Below are positions 9,851-17,428 of a stretch of DNA of 64,000 nt, in pieces (within the stretch, counting starts at the first letter, position 1; every line of letters starts with the position of its first letter). The notes beneath the pieces are model-generated. The model made no database searches. It was not told where the DNA came from and worked only from the letters and a program-made list of their open reading frames with translations. The position numbers and the translations under genes were made by a program. The stretch is from Tsuneonella dongtanensis (lineage in GTDB: Bacteria; Pseudomonadota; Alphaproteobacteria; Sphingomonadales; Sphingomonadaceae), in NCBI RefSeq assembly GCF_001698205.1, contig NZ_CP016591.1:2542001-2606000 (forward strand). Direction: 5' to 3'.

Positions 9851-9927
9851 TGGTAGCGGAGGAGGGACTCGAACCCCCGACACGCGGATTATGATTCCGC
9901 TGCTCTAACCGGCTGAGCTACTCCGCC
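9851..9927 (-). tRNA. tRNA-Met (anticodon CAT)
   Basis: A complete 77-base cloverleaf on the minus strand: acceptor GGCGGAG pairs with CTCCGCT (closed by a G-U at 1-72), the D-arm contains AGCTCAGCCGGTTAGAGC, the anticodon stem-loop GCGGA-ATCATAA-TCCGC reads CAT, and the T-arm is GGGGG-TTCGAGT-CCCTC. The CCA end is encoded. CAT can belong to elongator Met, initiator Met or lysidine-modified Ile; the elongator-like body and the paired acceptor end favour elongator Met, but tRNA-Ile2 is not strictly excluded. Confidence 0.93.
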
Positions 9928-9994
9928 CCAAGGGCTGGCCCGGCGCGTCGGGGCGCGGGGCAGGCGGCGCATTTAGGGCCGGGTCCGGGCCGGG

Positions 9995-10687
9995 TCAACC
10001 GGTCAAATCGCACCCGCAAGCGAAGGCCTGCGATCCCGCCGCGGCCTCGTTCATGCGCGCGATCTTGGTGGCGAGCGCGCGGTTGATCGCCCGGTCGAAG
10101 GCGGCGCCGATCTCGGGCGCGGCTTCCGCCATCTGGGCAAGCGCAGCGCGATCGACGACCGCGAGCCGCATGGAATTGGTCACCGTGACCGCGGTACTCG
10201 CGGGCTGGCCCGTGGCGATGCTCATGTCGCCGAGGAAGTCGCCCTCGCCGCACACCCCGACCAGCCGCCCGTCGAGCTCGATCCCGGCCGCGCCCGACGC
10301 GACGTAGATCAGCGGGGGCTGCGGCTGCCCCTGGCGGATCAGGACCTCGCCGGGTTCGACGTCGCGCCATTCGAGCAGGCCGACCAGCCGCTTCTGCTTG
10401 GCGGGATCGTCGACCCGCAGGATGTCCTCGAGCAGAGCGCGCTCCTCCGCCCGCATCGCTCCGAACCGGGAGCGCTGGACGAGCAGCACGAACTGCACGC
10501 CGGCCGCAACCGTGAACAGAGCGGACCAGAGCAGCGCTGCCCCGCCGACACCCGAGAGGATGCAGTATGCCACCGCTGCCATGCCCGCGCCGAACGCGAG
10601 CCCGCGAACGGTTCGCGGCGATTTCATCACCATCGCTGCGACGAGCAGCGCACCGGCCAGATGAAGCAGCAGTTCGGTCGGTTGCAT
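9995..10687 (-). CDS. Membrane protein with Crp-type cyclic-nucleotide-binding fold (Popeye-like layout)
   Basis: About 230 residues. Three hydrophobic segments occupy roughly residues 4-65 (LLLHLAGALLVAAMVM, GLAFGAGMAAVAYCIL, LLWSALFTVAAGVQFVLLV). A cNMP-binding-like domain follows (about 95-205) with LEWRDVEPGEVLIRQGQ and VCGEGDFLGDMSIATG. The layout resembles Popeye-type proteins. The phosphate-binding cassette lacks the classic Glu and Arg of CRP (FLGDMS...PASTAV in place of FGE..L...RSA), so nucleotide binding may be altered or lost. No DNA-binding domain is present. ATG at 10687 puts the first membrane segment right at the N-terminus; an upstream open frame is arginine-rich and rejected. 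Confidence 0.75.
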   Translation of the reverse strand: MQPTELLLHLAGALLVAAMVMKSPRTVRGLAFGAGMAAVAYCILSGVGGAALLWSALFTVAAGVQFVLLVQRSRFGAMRAEERALLEDILRVDDPAKQKRLVGLLEWRDVEPGEVLIRQGQPQPPLIYVASGAAGIELDGRLVGVCGEGDFLGDMSIATGQPASTAVTVTNSMRLAVVDRAALAQMAEAAPEIGAAFDRAINRALATKIARMNEAAAGSQAFACGCDLTG

Positions 10688-10697
10688 GCGCGGTTTC

Positions 10698-11237
10698 CTA
10701 TCGTCCCCGGGAGGTCGCATTACCGCGAAATGCCCAGAATTGCACCGTTTCCCACGGTCCACCCAGATATCGGTGGAGCGCCAGCCCGCGGAAGGCGAAC
10801 GCGCGGGGTTCGATCCGGTCCGCCAGCGCTGCCTGGAGCGCCTTGGCCTCGTCCGGCGAAACCTTGTTCTGGATGGTGACGTGAAGCCGCGGCGCATGCG
10901 AATCCTGCGGAGTGAGCATGCCGTGGAACCGTTCGGCGAGCCGTTCGCGCAAGGCCAGCATGGCAGGACTGGCGATCCGCAGCGCGGTGCCCCGCCCCAG
11001 GCTCATCACGCCCTCCAGCCTAGCCTCCACGGGTGCAGACCGTGCCTCGGCTGCGAGCGCCTCGCGCACCTCGTCCTCGATCATCGGCGGCAGCGCGTGG
11101 AACAGCGTGACATGCGCCTTCAGGAAATTGCGCTCGGGCGGGAAATGCGCCTTGCGCAGCTGGTCGGCGCGCGATTGCAGCGCCTCCGGCAATTCGGCTG
11201 TGACGATCAGGGGGGCGCTGGAGCGGAGGTCGGACAT
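10698..11237 (-). CDS. 2'-5' RNA ligase family (2H phosphoesterase) protein
   Basis: A 179-residue protein with two HxT motifs, AHVTLFHALP near residue 43 and LHVTIQNKV near residue 125, which define 2H phosphoesterases. Relatives open or close 2',5' or cyclic phosphodiester bonds in RNA or small nucleotides; the substrate is not predictable. ATG at 11237 (MSDLR) is taken because the family homology begins just after it, although the frame is open further upstream. It stops 10 bases before the cNMP-fold gene, so the two may be co-transcribed; whether they are functionally linked is unknown. Confidence 0.8.
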   Translation of the reverse strand: MSDLRSSAPLIVTAELPEALQSRADQLRKAHFPPERNFLKAHVTLFHALPPMIEDEVREALAAEARSAPVEARLEGVMSLGRGTALRIASPAMLALRERLAERFHGMLTPQDSHAPRLHVTIQNKVSPDEAKALQAALADRIEPRAFAFRGLALHRYLGGPWETVQFWAFRGNATSRGR

Positions 11238-11300
11238 CGGACGCTTGCCCTTACGCGCGGTGAGGCGCACCTTTCCAGCCGCAATCAGCGGGAGGGGCAG

Positions 11301-13244
11301 ATGAGGATCACGATTGCCGCACTCGGGCTCGGGCTCGTCGCGGCGGGGCTCGCGGGCAGCGCCGAGGGCAAGCCCGCCAGCGAGGCGACTTTGGCGGCCC
11401 AGCGTGACGCCGCAGCCGCGCTTCCCGCCGACGATGGCACCGACGCGGCCTTCGCGGAGCGCGGGTTCATCGCGACGCGTGCCGATCCGATCATCCGCGC
11501 CGCCGACGGCCGGCCGATCCTGAACCTCGACGCGTACGGCTTCGTGAAGGGCCCGGCGCCCGCCAGCGTCCACCCCAGCCTGTGGCGGCACGCATCGCTT
11601 CTCGCGCGGCACGGCCTGTTCCAGGTCACCGACGGCGTCTGGCAGGTGCGCGGCTTCGACCTGTCGAACATGACCGTGATCGCGGCCAAGACCGGCTGGA
11701 TTCTGGTCGACCCGCTGACCACGCGCGAAGCTGCCGCCGCCGCCCTCGCGCTGGTCAACGAGCACCTGGGCCCGCGGCCCGTCAGCGCGGTCATCTACAG
11801 CCACAGTCACGGCGATCACTACGGCGGGGTTCGCGGCGTCGTCGACGAGAAGGACGTTACCGCCGGCAAGGTCGCCATCCTCGCGCCCGAACACTTCACG
11901 CAGGAGGCGGCGTCTGAGAACATCATGGCCGGCGCGGCGATGGGACGGCGCGCCACGTTCCAGTTCGCCACTGCGCTGGCACCGGGCGTCGAAGGCCAGA
12001 TGACCAGCGGGATCGGCCCCGCGCTGTCTGCCGGCGAAATCACGCTGATCGCCCCGACCGACACGATCAGGCGGACGGGCGAGACCCGCGTCGTCGACGG
12101 CGTGCCACTCGAATTCCAGATGGCCTCGGGGTCAGAGGCGCCATCCGAGATGAACGTGTGGATCGCGCCGGCGCGCACGTTCCTCGCCGCCGAGATCGCG
12201 ACCTGCACGTTTCACAACATCCTCACCCCGCGCGGTGCGAAGGTGCGCGATGCCCACGCCTGGGCCGGCTTCCTCGACGAAGCGCTCCAACGCTACGCGC
12301 CCAAGAGCGACACGCTGATCGCCAGCCACTGCTGGCCCCGCTTCGGACAGGGCGATCTGACCGCGTTTCTTGCCGCCCACCGCGACAATTACCGGTACCT
12401 GCACGACCAGACGGTCCGGCGCATGAACAAGGGCGCGACGATGGCGGAAATCGCCGAGGACGTCGTGCAGCCGCCCGCCCTGGCGCAAACCTGGGCCAAC
12501 CGCGGCTACTACGGAACCTACCGCCACAACGCCAAGGCGATCTACCAGCATTACCTCGGCTGGTACGACGGCGTGCCGGCGCGGCTCGACGAACTGCCCC
12601 CGGTGACGCGGGCCCAGCGGTATGTCGCGGCGATGGGCGGCGCGAAGAAGGTGCTGGCCCTCGCCCGCAAGGCCTTCGCCGCCGGCGACTATCGCTGGTC
12701 GAGCGACCTCGGCGACAAGCTCGTCTTCGCCGATCCGGCCAACAAGGCGGCGCGCGAGCTGCTCGCCGACAGCTACGAGCAGCAGGGATACCAGGCGGAA
12801 AGCGCGATCTGGCGGAACCAGTTCCTGAGCGCCGCGCAGGAGCTGCGCATGGGTGTCCCGACCGTCTCCCGCGCCAGCCAGAGCGCCGACCTGATCGCCG
12901 CCGTCCCCACACGCCTGTTGTTCGATTCGGCGGCCAGCCGCTATGATCCCAGCAAGCTCGGCCGGCCGCGCGCCGCGGTGACGTTCGTGTTCCCCGAACG
13001 CAGCGAAAGTGCGAGCCTCGACGCCAACGCAACCACCCTGTTCGCCCGTGAAGGCGCCGCCGGTGAAAGCGAAGCGACTGTCACCGGGCCTCGGAGGCTG
13101 GTACTCGGACTGCTGTTCCTGAAGGTGCCGCTGGCCCAGCTCGAAGCCGCCGGGCTCAAGGTGACGGGGGATCGCGCTGCGGTCGAGGCTATCGCGGGCG
13201 CGCTGGACGCGATCCCCGGACCCTTCCCGATCGCCGAGCCCTAG
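11301..13244 (+). CDS. Secreted alkyl/aryl-sulfatase of the SdsA1 metallo-beta-lactamase type
   Basis: A 647-residue protein with an N-terminal signal segment (RITIAALGLGLVAAGLAG). The metallo-beta-lactamase motif YSHSHGDHYGGV supplies HxHxDH at residues 168-173. After it come a helical dimerisation region (NRGYYGTYRHNAKAIYQHYLGWYDG) and a C-terminal SCP2-like domain, which is the order in Pseudomonas SdsA1. Such enzymes hydrolyse primary alkyl sulfates such as SDS to alcohol and sulfate in the periplasm. ATG at 11301 follows a GGAGGGG box by 4 bases. It starts 63 bases from the divergent 2H gene. Released sulfate could feed the cys genes, but the two loci are 6 kb apart and the link is speculative. 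Confidence 0.9.
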   Translation: MRITIAALGLGLVAAGLAGSAEGKPASEATLAAQRDAAAALPADDGTDAAFAERGFIATRADPIIRAADGRPILNLDAYGFVKGPAPASVHPSLWRHASLLARHGLFQVTDGVWQVRGFDLSNMTVIAAKTGWILVDPLTTREAAAAALALVNEHLGPRPVSAVIYSHSHGDHYGGVRGVVDEKDVTAGKVAILAPEHFTQEAASENIMAGAAMGRRATFQFATALAPGVEGQMTSGIGPALSAGEITLIAPTDTIRRTGETRVVDGVPLEFQMASGSEAPSEMNVWIAPARTFLAAEIATCTFHNILTPRGAKVRDAHAWAGFLDEALQRYAPKSDTLIASHCWPRFGQGDLTAFLAAHRDNYRYLHDQTVRRMNKGATMAEIAEDVVQPPALAQTWANRGYYGTYRHNAKAIYQHYLGWYDGVPARLDELPPVTRAQRYVAAMGGAKKVLALARKAFAAGDYRWSSDLGDKLVFADPANKAARELLADSYEQQGYQAESAIWRNQFLSAAQELRMGVPTVSRASQSADLIAAVPTRLLFDSAASRYDPSKLGRPRAAVTFVFPERSESASLDANATTLFAREGAAGESEATVTGPRRLVLGLLFLKVPLAQLEAAGLKVTGDRAAVEAIAGALDAIPGPFPIAEP

Positions 13245-13253
13245 ACCCCGGGA

Positions 13254-14216
13254 TCAGTCGAGTTCCCCGCGCGCGCGGCGAATCTCGAACCAGCGCTTCA
13301 CGTTGGCGTTGTGCTCGGCAAGCGTCGCGGCGAAGACATGCCCGCCCTTGCCGTTGGCGACCATGAACAGCGCTTCCGTCTTGGCCGGGTTCAGGACCGC
13401 GGCGATGCTTTCGCGCCCCGGATTGGTGATCGGCCCGTTGGGCAGCCCGCTCATGGTATAGGTATTGTAGCCGTTGACCGCGGCGATCTCGCTTTGGCGA
13501 ATGCGGCGCCCCAAAGGCTTGCCCTTGGTGATGGGGTAGATGATCGTCGGGTCGGCCTGCAGCGGCATGCCTGTCTTCACCCGGTTCGAATAGAGCCCGG
13601 CGACCATCCGGCGCTCGCTGGCAACGCCCGTCTCCTTCTCGACGATCGAGGCGAGCGTGATGGTCTCCTCGGGGCTGGAAACGGCAATGCCCGGCGAGCG
13701 CTTCGACCACGCTTCGGCAAGATAGTTGGTCATCGCCGCCTGCATCCGCGCGAGAACCGCGGTGCGCGCCTCGCCGCGTTCGAAATCGTAGGTGTCCGGC
13801 AGGACGGAGCCCTCTTCCGGCACCGGGATGGGCCCGGTGAGGAGCGGTTCGGCCATGAGGCGCTCGTGGACCATGATCGAGGGCAGGCCTTCGGGAATGG
13901 TCACGAAGCGGCGGATCACCTGGCCGTGCTGGAGCGTGTCGAGGATGGATGCCGGGCTCGCGCCCGCCGGCAACGCGAATTCGCCGCGCTGCACCGGGTC
14001 CCCGCTGCCGAGGATCTTCGCACGGAGGAGAAACGCGTCGGCCGACGCGATCAGCCTTTCTTCCTCGAGCTTACGCGCCACGCTCGTCAGCGTCGCGCCG
14101 TCTGGCACGGTGAACGCGGTTTCCTTTTCGACGTTTGCCGAACCGTACCAGCCAAGGGCAAACCACCCGAACGCCAGCGCTGCGACGAGCGCGGCGAGGA
14201 TGACGATGCGTTTCAC
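13254..14216 (-). CDS. mltG: Endolytic transglycosylase MltG
   Basis: A 320-residue inner-membrane YceG/MltG protein that cuts nascent glycan strands and sets peptidoglycan strand length. One N-terminal membrane helix (VILAALVAALAFGWFALGWY) leads into a LysM-like subdomain and the catalytic domain with ITLASIVEKETG (catalytic Glu in the EKE segment), LQADPTIIYPITKGK and NTYTMSGLPNGPITNPG. The start is GTG, 1 base after the fabF stop, so translation is coupled to fabF. The acpP-fabF-mltG order is common in bacteria. Confidence 0.95.
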   Translation of the reverse strand: MKRIVILAALVAALAFGWFALGWYGSANVEKETAFTVPDGATLTSVARKLEEERLIASADAFLLRAKILGSGDPVQRGEFALPAGASPASILDTLQHGQVIRRFVTIPEGLPSIMVHERLMAEPLLTGPIPVPEEGSVLPDTYDFERGEARTAVLARMQAAMTNYLAEAWSKRSPGIAVSSPEETITLASIVEKETGVASERRMVAGLYSNRVKTGMPLQADPTIIYPITKGKPLGRRIRQSEIAAVNGYNTYTMSGLPNGPITNPGRESIAAVLNPAKTEALFMVANGKGGHVFAATLAEHNANVKRWFEIRRARGELD

Positions 14217-14217
14217 G

Positions 14218-15477
14218 TCAGTCGACTTTCTTGAAGATCACGCTCGCGTTGGTGCCGCCGAAGCCGAAGCTGTTGCTGAGCGCCGCCTCGACCTCGCGCT
14301 TGCGCGCATGGTGCGGAACGAGGTCAACCCCCTCGGTGCCTTCGTCGGGATCGTCGAGGTTGAGCGTCGGCGGCACGACCTGGTCGCGGATCGCCAGCAC
14401 GCAGAAAATCGCCTCGACCGCACCGGCGCCGCCGAGCAGGTGGCCGATGGCGCTCTTGGTCGAGGACATCGACGCGCCCGACAAGTCGTCGCCCAGCACG
14501 CGCTTCACCGCGGCGAGTTCGATCGTGTCGGCCATCGTGCTGGTGCCGTGCGCGTTGACGTAGTCGATGTCGCCCGGCCCCATCTCTGCCTTGCGCAACG
14601 CCATGCGCATGGCGAGTTCGGCGCCCTTGCCCTCGGGATGCGGCGCGGTGACGTGGTAGGCGTCGCCCGACAGGCCGTAGCCGACGACCTCGGCATAGAT
14701 CTTCGCGCCGCGCGCCTTGGCGTGCTCATATTCCTCGAGCACCATGACGCCCGCGCCCTCGCCCATGACGAATCCGTCGCGGCCCTTGTCATAGGGGCGG
14801 CTGGCGCGGGTCGGATCGTCATTCATGCTCATGTTGAGCGCCTTGGCCTGCGCGAAGCCGGCGATGCCGATGGGGTTGATCGTGCTCTCCGCGCCGCCCG
14901 CGACCATGATGTCGGCGTCGCCGTCCTTGATCATACGCGCCGCGTCGCCGATCGAGTGCGCGCCGGTGCTGCACGCGGTCACGACCGAGTGGTTCGGCCC
15001 CATCAGGCCGTACTTGATCGAGACCTGCCCGCTGGTGAGGTTGATCAGCCGCCCGTGGACAAAATGCGGGGACACGCGGCCCGGGCCCTTTTCGGCCAGC
15101 ACGAGCGATTCGCTCTCGATTCCCGGCAGGCCGCCGATGCCCGACCCGATCGAAACGCCCGCGCGCTCCTTATCCTCGTCGGTCATGTTCTCGAGGCCAG
15201 CGTCCTCGATCGCCTGCCCGGCAGCGTCGATGGCGTAGACGATGAACGGATCGACCTGGCGCTGGACCTTGAAGTCGACGCGCTTGTTGGGATCGAAGCC
15301 CCAGGGGTGGTCGGCCGGCTTCACCTCGCCGGCGATCTTGGCCTTCTGGTCGCTCACGTCGAAGCGGGTGATCGGGCCGATCCCGCTCTTGCCCGCGATG
15401 AGGTTGGACCATGTCGTCTCGACGTCCGCCCCCAGCGGGGTGACGAGGCCCAATCCGGTTACGACCACTCGGCGCAT
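14218..15477 (-). CDS. fabF: Beta-ketoacyl-ACP synthase II (FabF)
   Basis: A 419-residue condensing enzyme that elongates acyl-ACP with malonyl-ACP. The catalytic Cys lies in VVTACSTGAHSIG, the two His in NAHGTSTMADTIE and SAIGHLLGGAGAVEAI, and the C-terminal NSFGFGGTNASVIF is a family hallmark. ATG at 15477 has GGAGAG a few bases upstream. It follows acpP with a 98-base spacer that holds hairpins, and its stop precedes the mltG start by one base. Confidence 0.97.
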   Translation of the reverse strand: MRRVVVTGLGLVTPLGADVETTWSNLIAGKSGIGPITRFDVSDQKAKIAGEVKPADHPWGFDPNKRVDFKVQRQVDPFIVYAIDAAGQAIEDAGLENMTDEDKERAGVSIGSGIGGLPGIESESLVLAEKGPGRVSPHFVHGRLINLTSGQVSIKYGLMGPNHSVVTACSTGAHSIGDAARMIKDGDADIMVAGGAESTINPIGIAGFAQAKALNMSMNDDPTRASRPYDKGRDGFVMGEGAGVMVLEEYEHAKARGAKIYAEVVGYGLSGDAYHVTAPHPEGKGAELAMRMALRKAEMGPGDIDYVNAHGTSTMADTIELAAVKRVLGDDLSGASMSSTKSAIGHLLGGAGAVEAIFCVLAIRDQVVPPTLNLDDPDEGTEGVDLVPHHARKREVEAALSNSFGFGGTNASVIFKKVD

Positions 15478-15534
15478 ATGACTCTCCGTAAACGCAACAG
15501 GCCCGGCCCCGCGAAGGGTCGAGCCTGTCTATGC

Positions 15535-15567
15535 CCCGCCGACTTGCCGTCAGGCGAGCGCGGCGGG
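15535..15567 (-). other. Nested hairpin in the acpP-fabF spacer
   Basis: CCCGCCG (15535-15541) pairs with CGGCGGG (15561-15567), and inside it CTTGCC (15543-15548) pairs with GGCGAG (15553-15558) around GTCA. It lies right after acpP in the reading direction. There is no T-run; it could act as a weak attenuator or mRNA stabiliser that raises acpP over fabF, which is inferred only. Confidence 0.4.
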
Positions 15568-15575
15568 ATGGGCGA

Positions 15576-15812
15576 TCAGCCCTTGTGCTCTTCGATGTAC
15601 TTGGTCGCGTCGCCGACGGTGGCGATCTTCTCGGCCGCATCGTCGGGGATTTCGACGCCGAATTCCTCTTCGAACGCCATGACCAGCTCGACGATGTCGA
15701 GGCTGTCCGCACCGAGATCGTCGATGAAGCTCGCGTCCTGGGTGACCTTGTCGGCCTCGACGCCGAGGTGTTCGACTACGATCTTCTGCACGCGGTCGGC
15801 GGTATCGCTCAT
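15576..15812 (-). CDS. acpP: Acyl carrier protein
   Basis: A 78-residue acidic protein with the phosphopantetheine attachment motif [20 protein letters not shown] (Ser in DSL, near residue 37). It carries the growing acyl chain for FabF and FabZ. ATG at 15812 is preceded by an AGAGGG box; the open frame continues upstream, but ACP homology starts at [12 protein letters not shown]. It is the first gene of acpP-fabF-mltG. Confidence 0.97.
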   Translation of the reverse strand: MSDTADRVQKIVVEHLGVEADKVTQDASFIDDLGADSLDIVELVMAFEEEFGVEIPDDAAEKIATVGDATKYIEEHKG

Positions 15813-15962
15813 GTGGGTGCCCTCTTGAATTGGGGGATGGAAGTTGCCTGTCGCCCTAATGAACGGCGCGCGGGTGCGCAAGTGCCGCGCGGCGCACTCC
15901 CCGCCGGAGGGTACCGCCAGCCTGGGCCAACAGCATTCTTTCGCGCCGATCCTGTCATTGGC

Positions 15963-15988
15963 GGAACGAAGCGACTCCAGCGCGCGTT
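15963..15988 (+). promoter_or_regulatory. EcfG-type general stress promoter
   Basis: GGAAC (15963-15967) and CGTT (15985-15988) are separated by 17 bases, matching the GGAAC-N16/17-CGTT consensus of alphaproteobacterial EcfG sigma factors. Transcription would begin about 25 bases before the ATG at 16022, and a GGAG box lies in that leader. The downstream gene belongs to a family linked to stress, so control by the PhyR-NepR-EcfG cascade is likely, though not shown. Confidence 0.7.
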
Positions 15989-16021
15989 TATCCTGCAACC
16001 AACAGTTTCAGGAGTTTACCA

Positions 16022-16453
16022 ATGGCCACCACCATCTTCAAATCGCTCGTCGACACCACCTTCGATTCGGTCGACGGCTACCGCAAGGCAGCCGAGAAAG
16101 CCGACAGCGCCCAGCTCAAGAGCGCACTCGCGGGCCGTCTCGAAGCGCGCCAGCAGACGCTCGAGGCCCTTAACGCCGAGCTGCAGCGCCAGGGCGACGA
16201 ACTCGTTACCAAGGGCACGATGACCGGCGCGGCGCACCGCCTGTGGGCCGACATCACCGACGTCTTCGAGAAGGGCGACGAGGCTGCGGCCGAGCGCGTC
16301 GAGGAAGGCGAAGACTACCTCAAGAACAAGTTCGAGGAAGCGCTCGAGCACGCCGACCTGCACGAGCAGGAGCGCGCCGTGGTGCAACAGTGCTACGCCG
16401 AGATCTGCGAAGGCGAACGCTTCGGCGACATGATCGAGAAGCAGTACGACTGA
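16022..16453 (+). CDS. PA2169-family four-helix-bundle protein (DUF2383)
   Basis: A 143-residue soluble, acidic, all-helical protein without signal peptide or membrane segment. Segments such as TTFDSVDGYRKAAEKADS, RQQTLEALNAELQRQG, and a C-terminal half with EEGEDYLKNKFEEALEH fit the ferritin-like DUF2383/PA2169 family. Its biochemical role is unknown; relatives are associated with stress and stationary phase. It is monocistronic: an EcfG-type promoter precedes it and a strong terminator follows 23 bases after the stop. Confidence 0.85.
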   Translation: MATTIFKSLVDTTFDSVDGYRKAAEKADSAQLKSALAGRLEARQQTLEALNAELQRQGDELVTKGTMTGAAHRLWADITDVFEKGDEAAAERVEEGEDYLKNKFEEALEHADLHEQERAVVQQCYAEICEGERFGDMIEKQYD

Positions 16454-16475
16454 TCGGTCGAACCTGACACGACGG

Positions 16476-16505
16476 AAGGGCGCGGAGCGATCCGCGCCCT
16501 TTTTT
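16476..16505 (+). terminator. Rho-independent terminator of the PA2169-family gene
   Basis: AAGGGCGCGGA (16476-16486) and TCCGCGCCCTT (16491-16501) form an 11-bp stem around the tetraloop GCGA, followed by a T-run to 16505. This is the clearest intrinsic terminator in the window. Confidence 0.92.
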
Positions 16506-16668
16506 GTTGTTTGACAAGCGCAAGGGGATGACCGCGCCAGTGCTCGATGACAGCCAGCCCGCATAGCGGTGCCCGAAGGCCGTGAATGTAGCGCAGGTCC
16601 TCGGGCAAGACAGGCAAATCCGCTTGATGTGCAGGTGGGGCGCACCTATCGATGCCGACGGGGGGCAG

Positions 16669-17418
16669 ATGTTCCGGACAGTGCGCGATCGCGTGGTAGG
16701 ATGGCATACCGGCCTGCGCGCGCGCGGCACGCTCAGTCTGTTTGCGTTCGAATTCTTTGTAGTTGTGCTGGGGGTGCTGGCCGCGCAAGCGGTGCAAAGC
16801 TGGGTTCAGGACCGCGAGCAGCGTCTGCATGCCGAAGCGGAGCAGGCGCGGCTCGAACAGGGCTTCATACAAAGCCGACAATCCGCACAGGTCTGGCGTG
16901 CGGCGCTGCCCTGTTTACGCGATCGAGTACGCGAAGTGATGCGTATCGCCGGCTCCGGCGCCTTGCTGGACAATGCGCAAAGCCGCCGGCCAAAATTGGT
17001 GCAGAGCACGTACCCCGGCGTCTCCCCCGAAACCAGCCGCCTGATCGAACAGAGGATCGGTCCGCAGCAGACCGGTATTCTTCTCGCCACCCAAGCCCGT
17101 TTCGACACGGTCAAATTGGCCGCGGACGAGATTCGCGTCGAGTGGGAAATGTTCCGTCTGCTCGATCCCGATTTCGGTCAGACAGGCTCCGCCGACCGCG
17201 CTGCAGTGCGTGCCTCCGGCGCGGCAATTCTTAACTCTCTGCGCACGATTGAAGTCGTGCTGGACGCGATCGAGGATCAGGCGCGCCTGACGGACGTGCG
17301 CCCTAATATACCTTTCGATCGCCAGGTGGGCCTCATGCCCGTGCGCAATTGCGATGAAATCTGGGCCCAGGGCGCCGCATACCGGACGATCGAACCAGGT
17401 GAACCATCGCCCTATTGA
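16669..17418 (+). CDS. Hypothetical single-pass membrane protein
   Basis: About 249 residues from ATG 16669, which follows a GGGGGG-rich box. One N-terminal membrane helix (LFAFEFFVVVLGVLAAQAVQSW, about residues 22-43) is followed by a charged helical stretch (DREQRLHAEAEQARLEQG) and a periplasmic domain with a few Cys (LPCLRDRV, VRNCDEIW). The layout, a hydrophobic VVVLGVL-type helix then a Trp and a charged coil, resembles DUF6090-like proteins. No function can be assigned. Its 3' end faces aspS with a 10-base gap. Confidence 0.7.
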   Translation: MFRTVRDRVVGWHTGLRARGTLSLFAFEFFVVVLGVLAAQAVQSWVQDREQRLHAEAEQARLEQGFIQSRQSAQVWRAALPCLRDRVREVMRIAGSGALLDNAQSRRPKLVQSTYPGVSPETSRLIEQRIGPQQTGILLATQARFDTVKLAADEIRVEWEMFRLLDPDFGQTGSADRAAVRASGAAILNSLRTIEVVLDAIEDQARLTDVRPNIPFDRQVGLMPVRNCDEIWAQGAAYRTIEPGEPSPY

Positions 17419-17428
17419 AATTGCCCCG

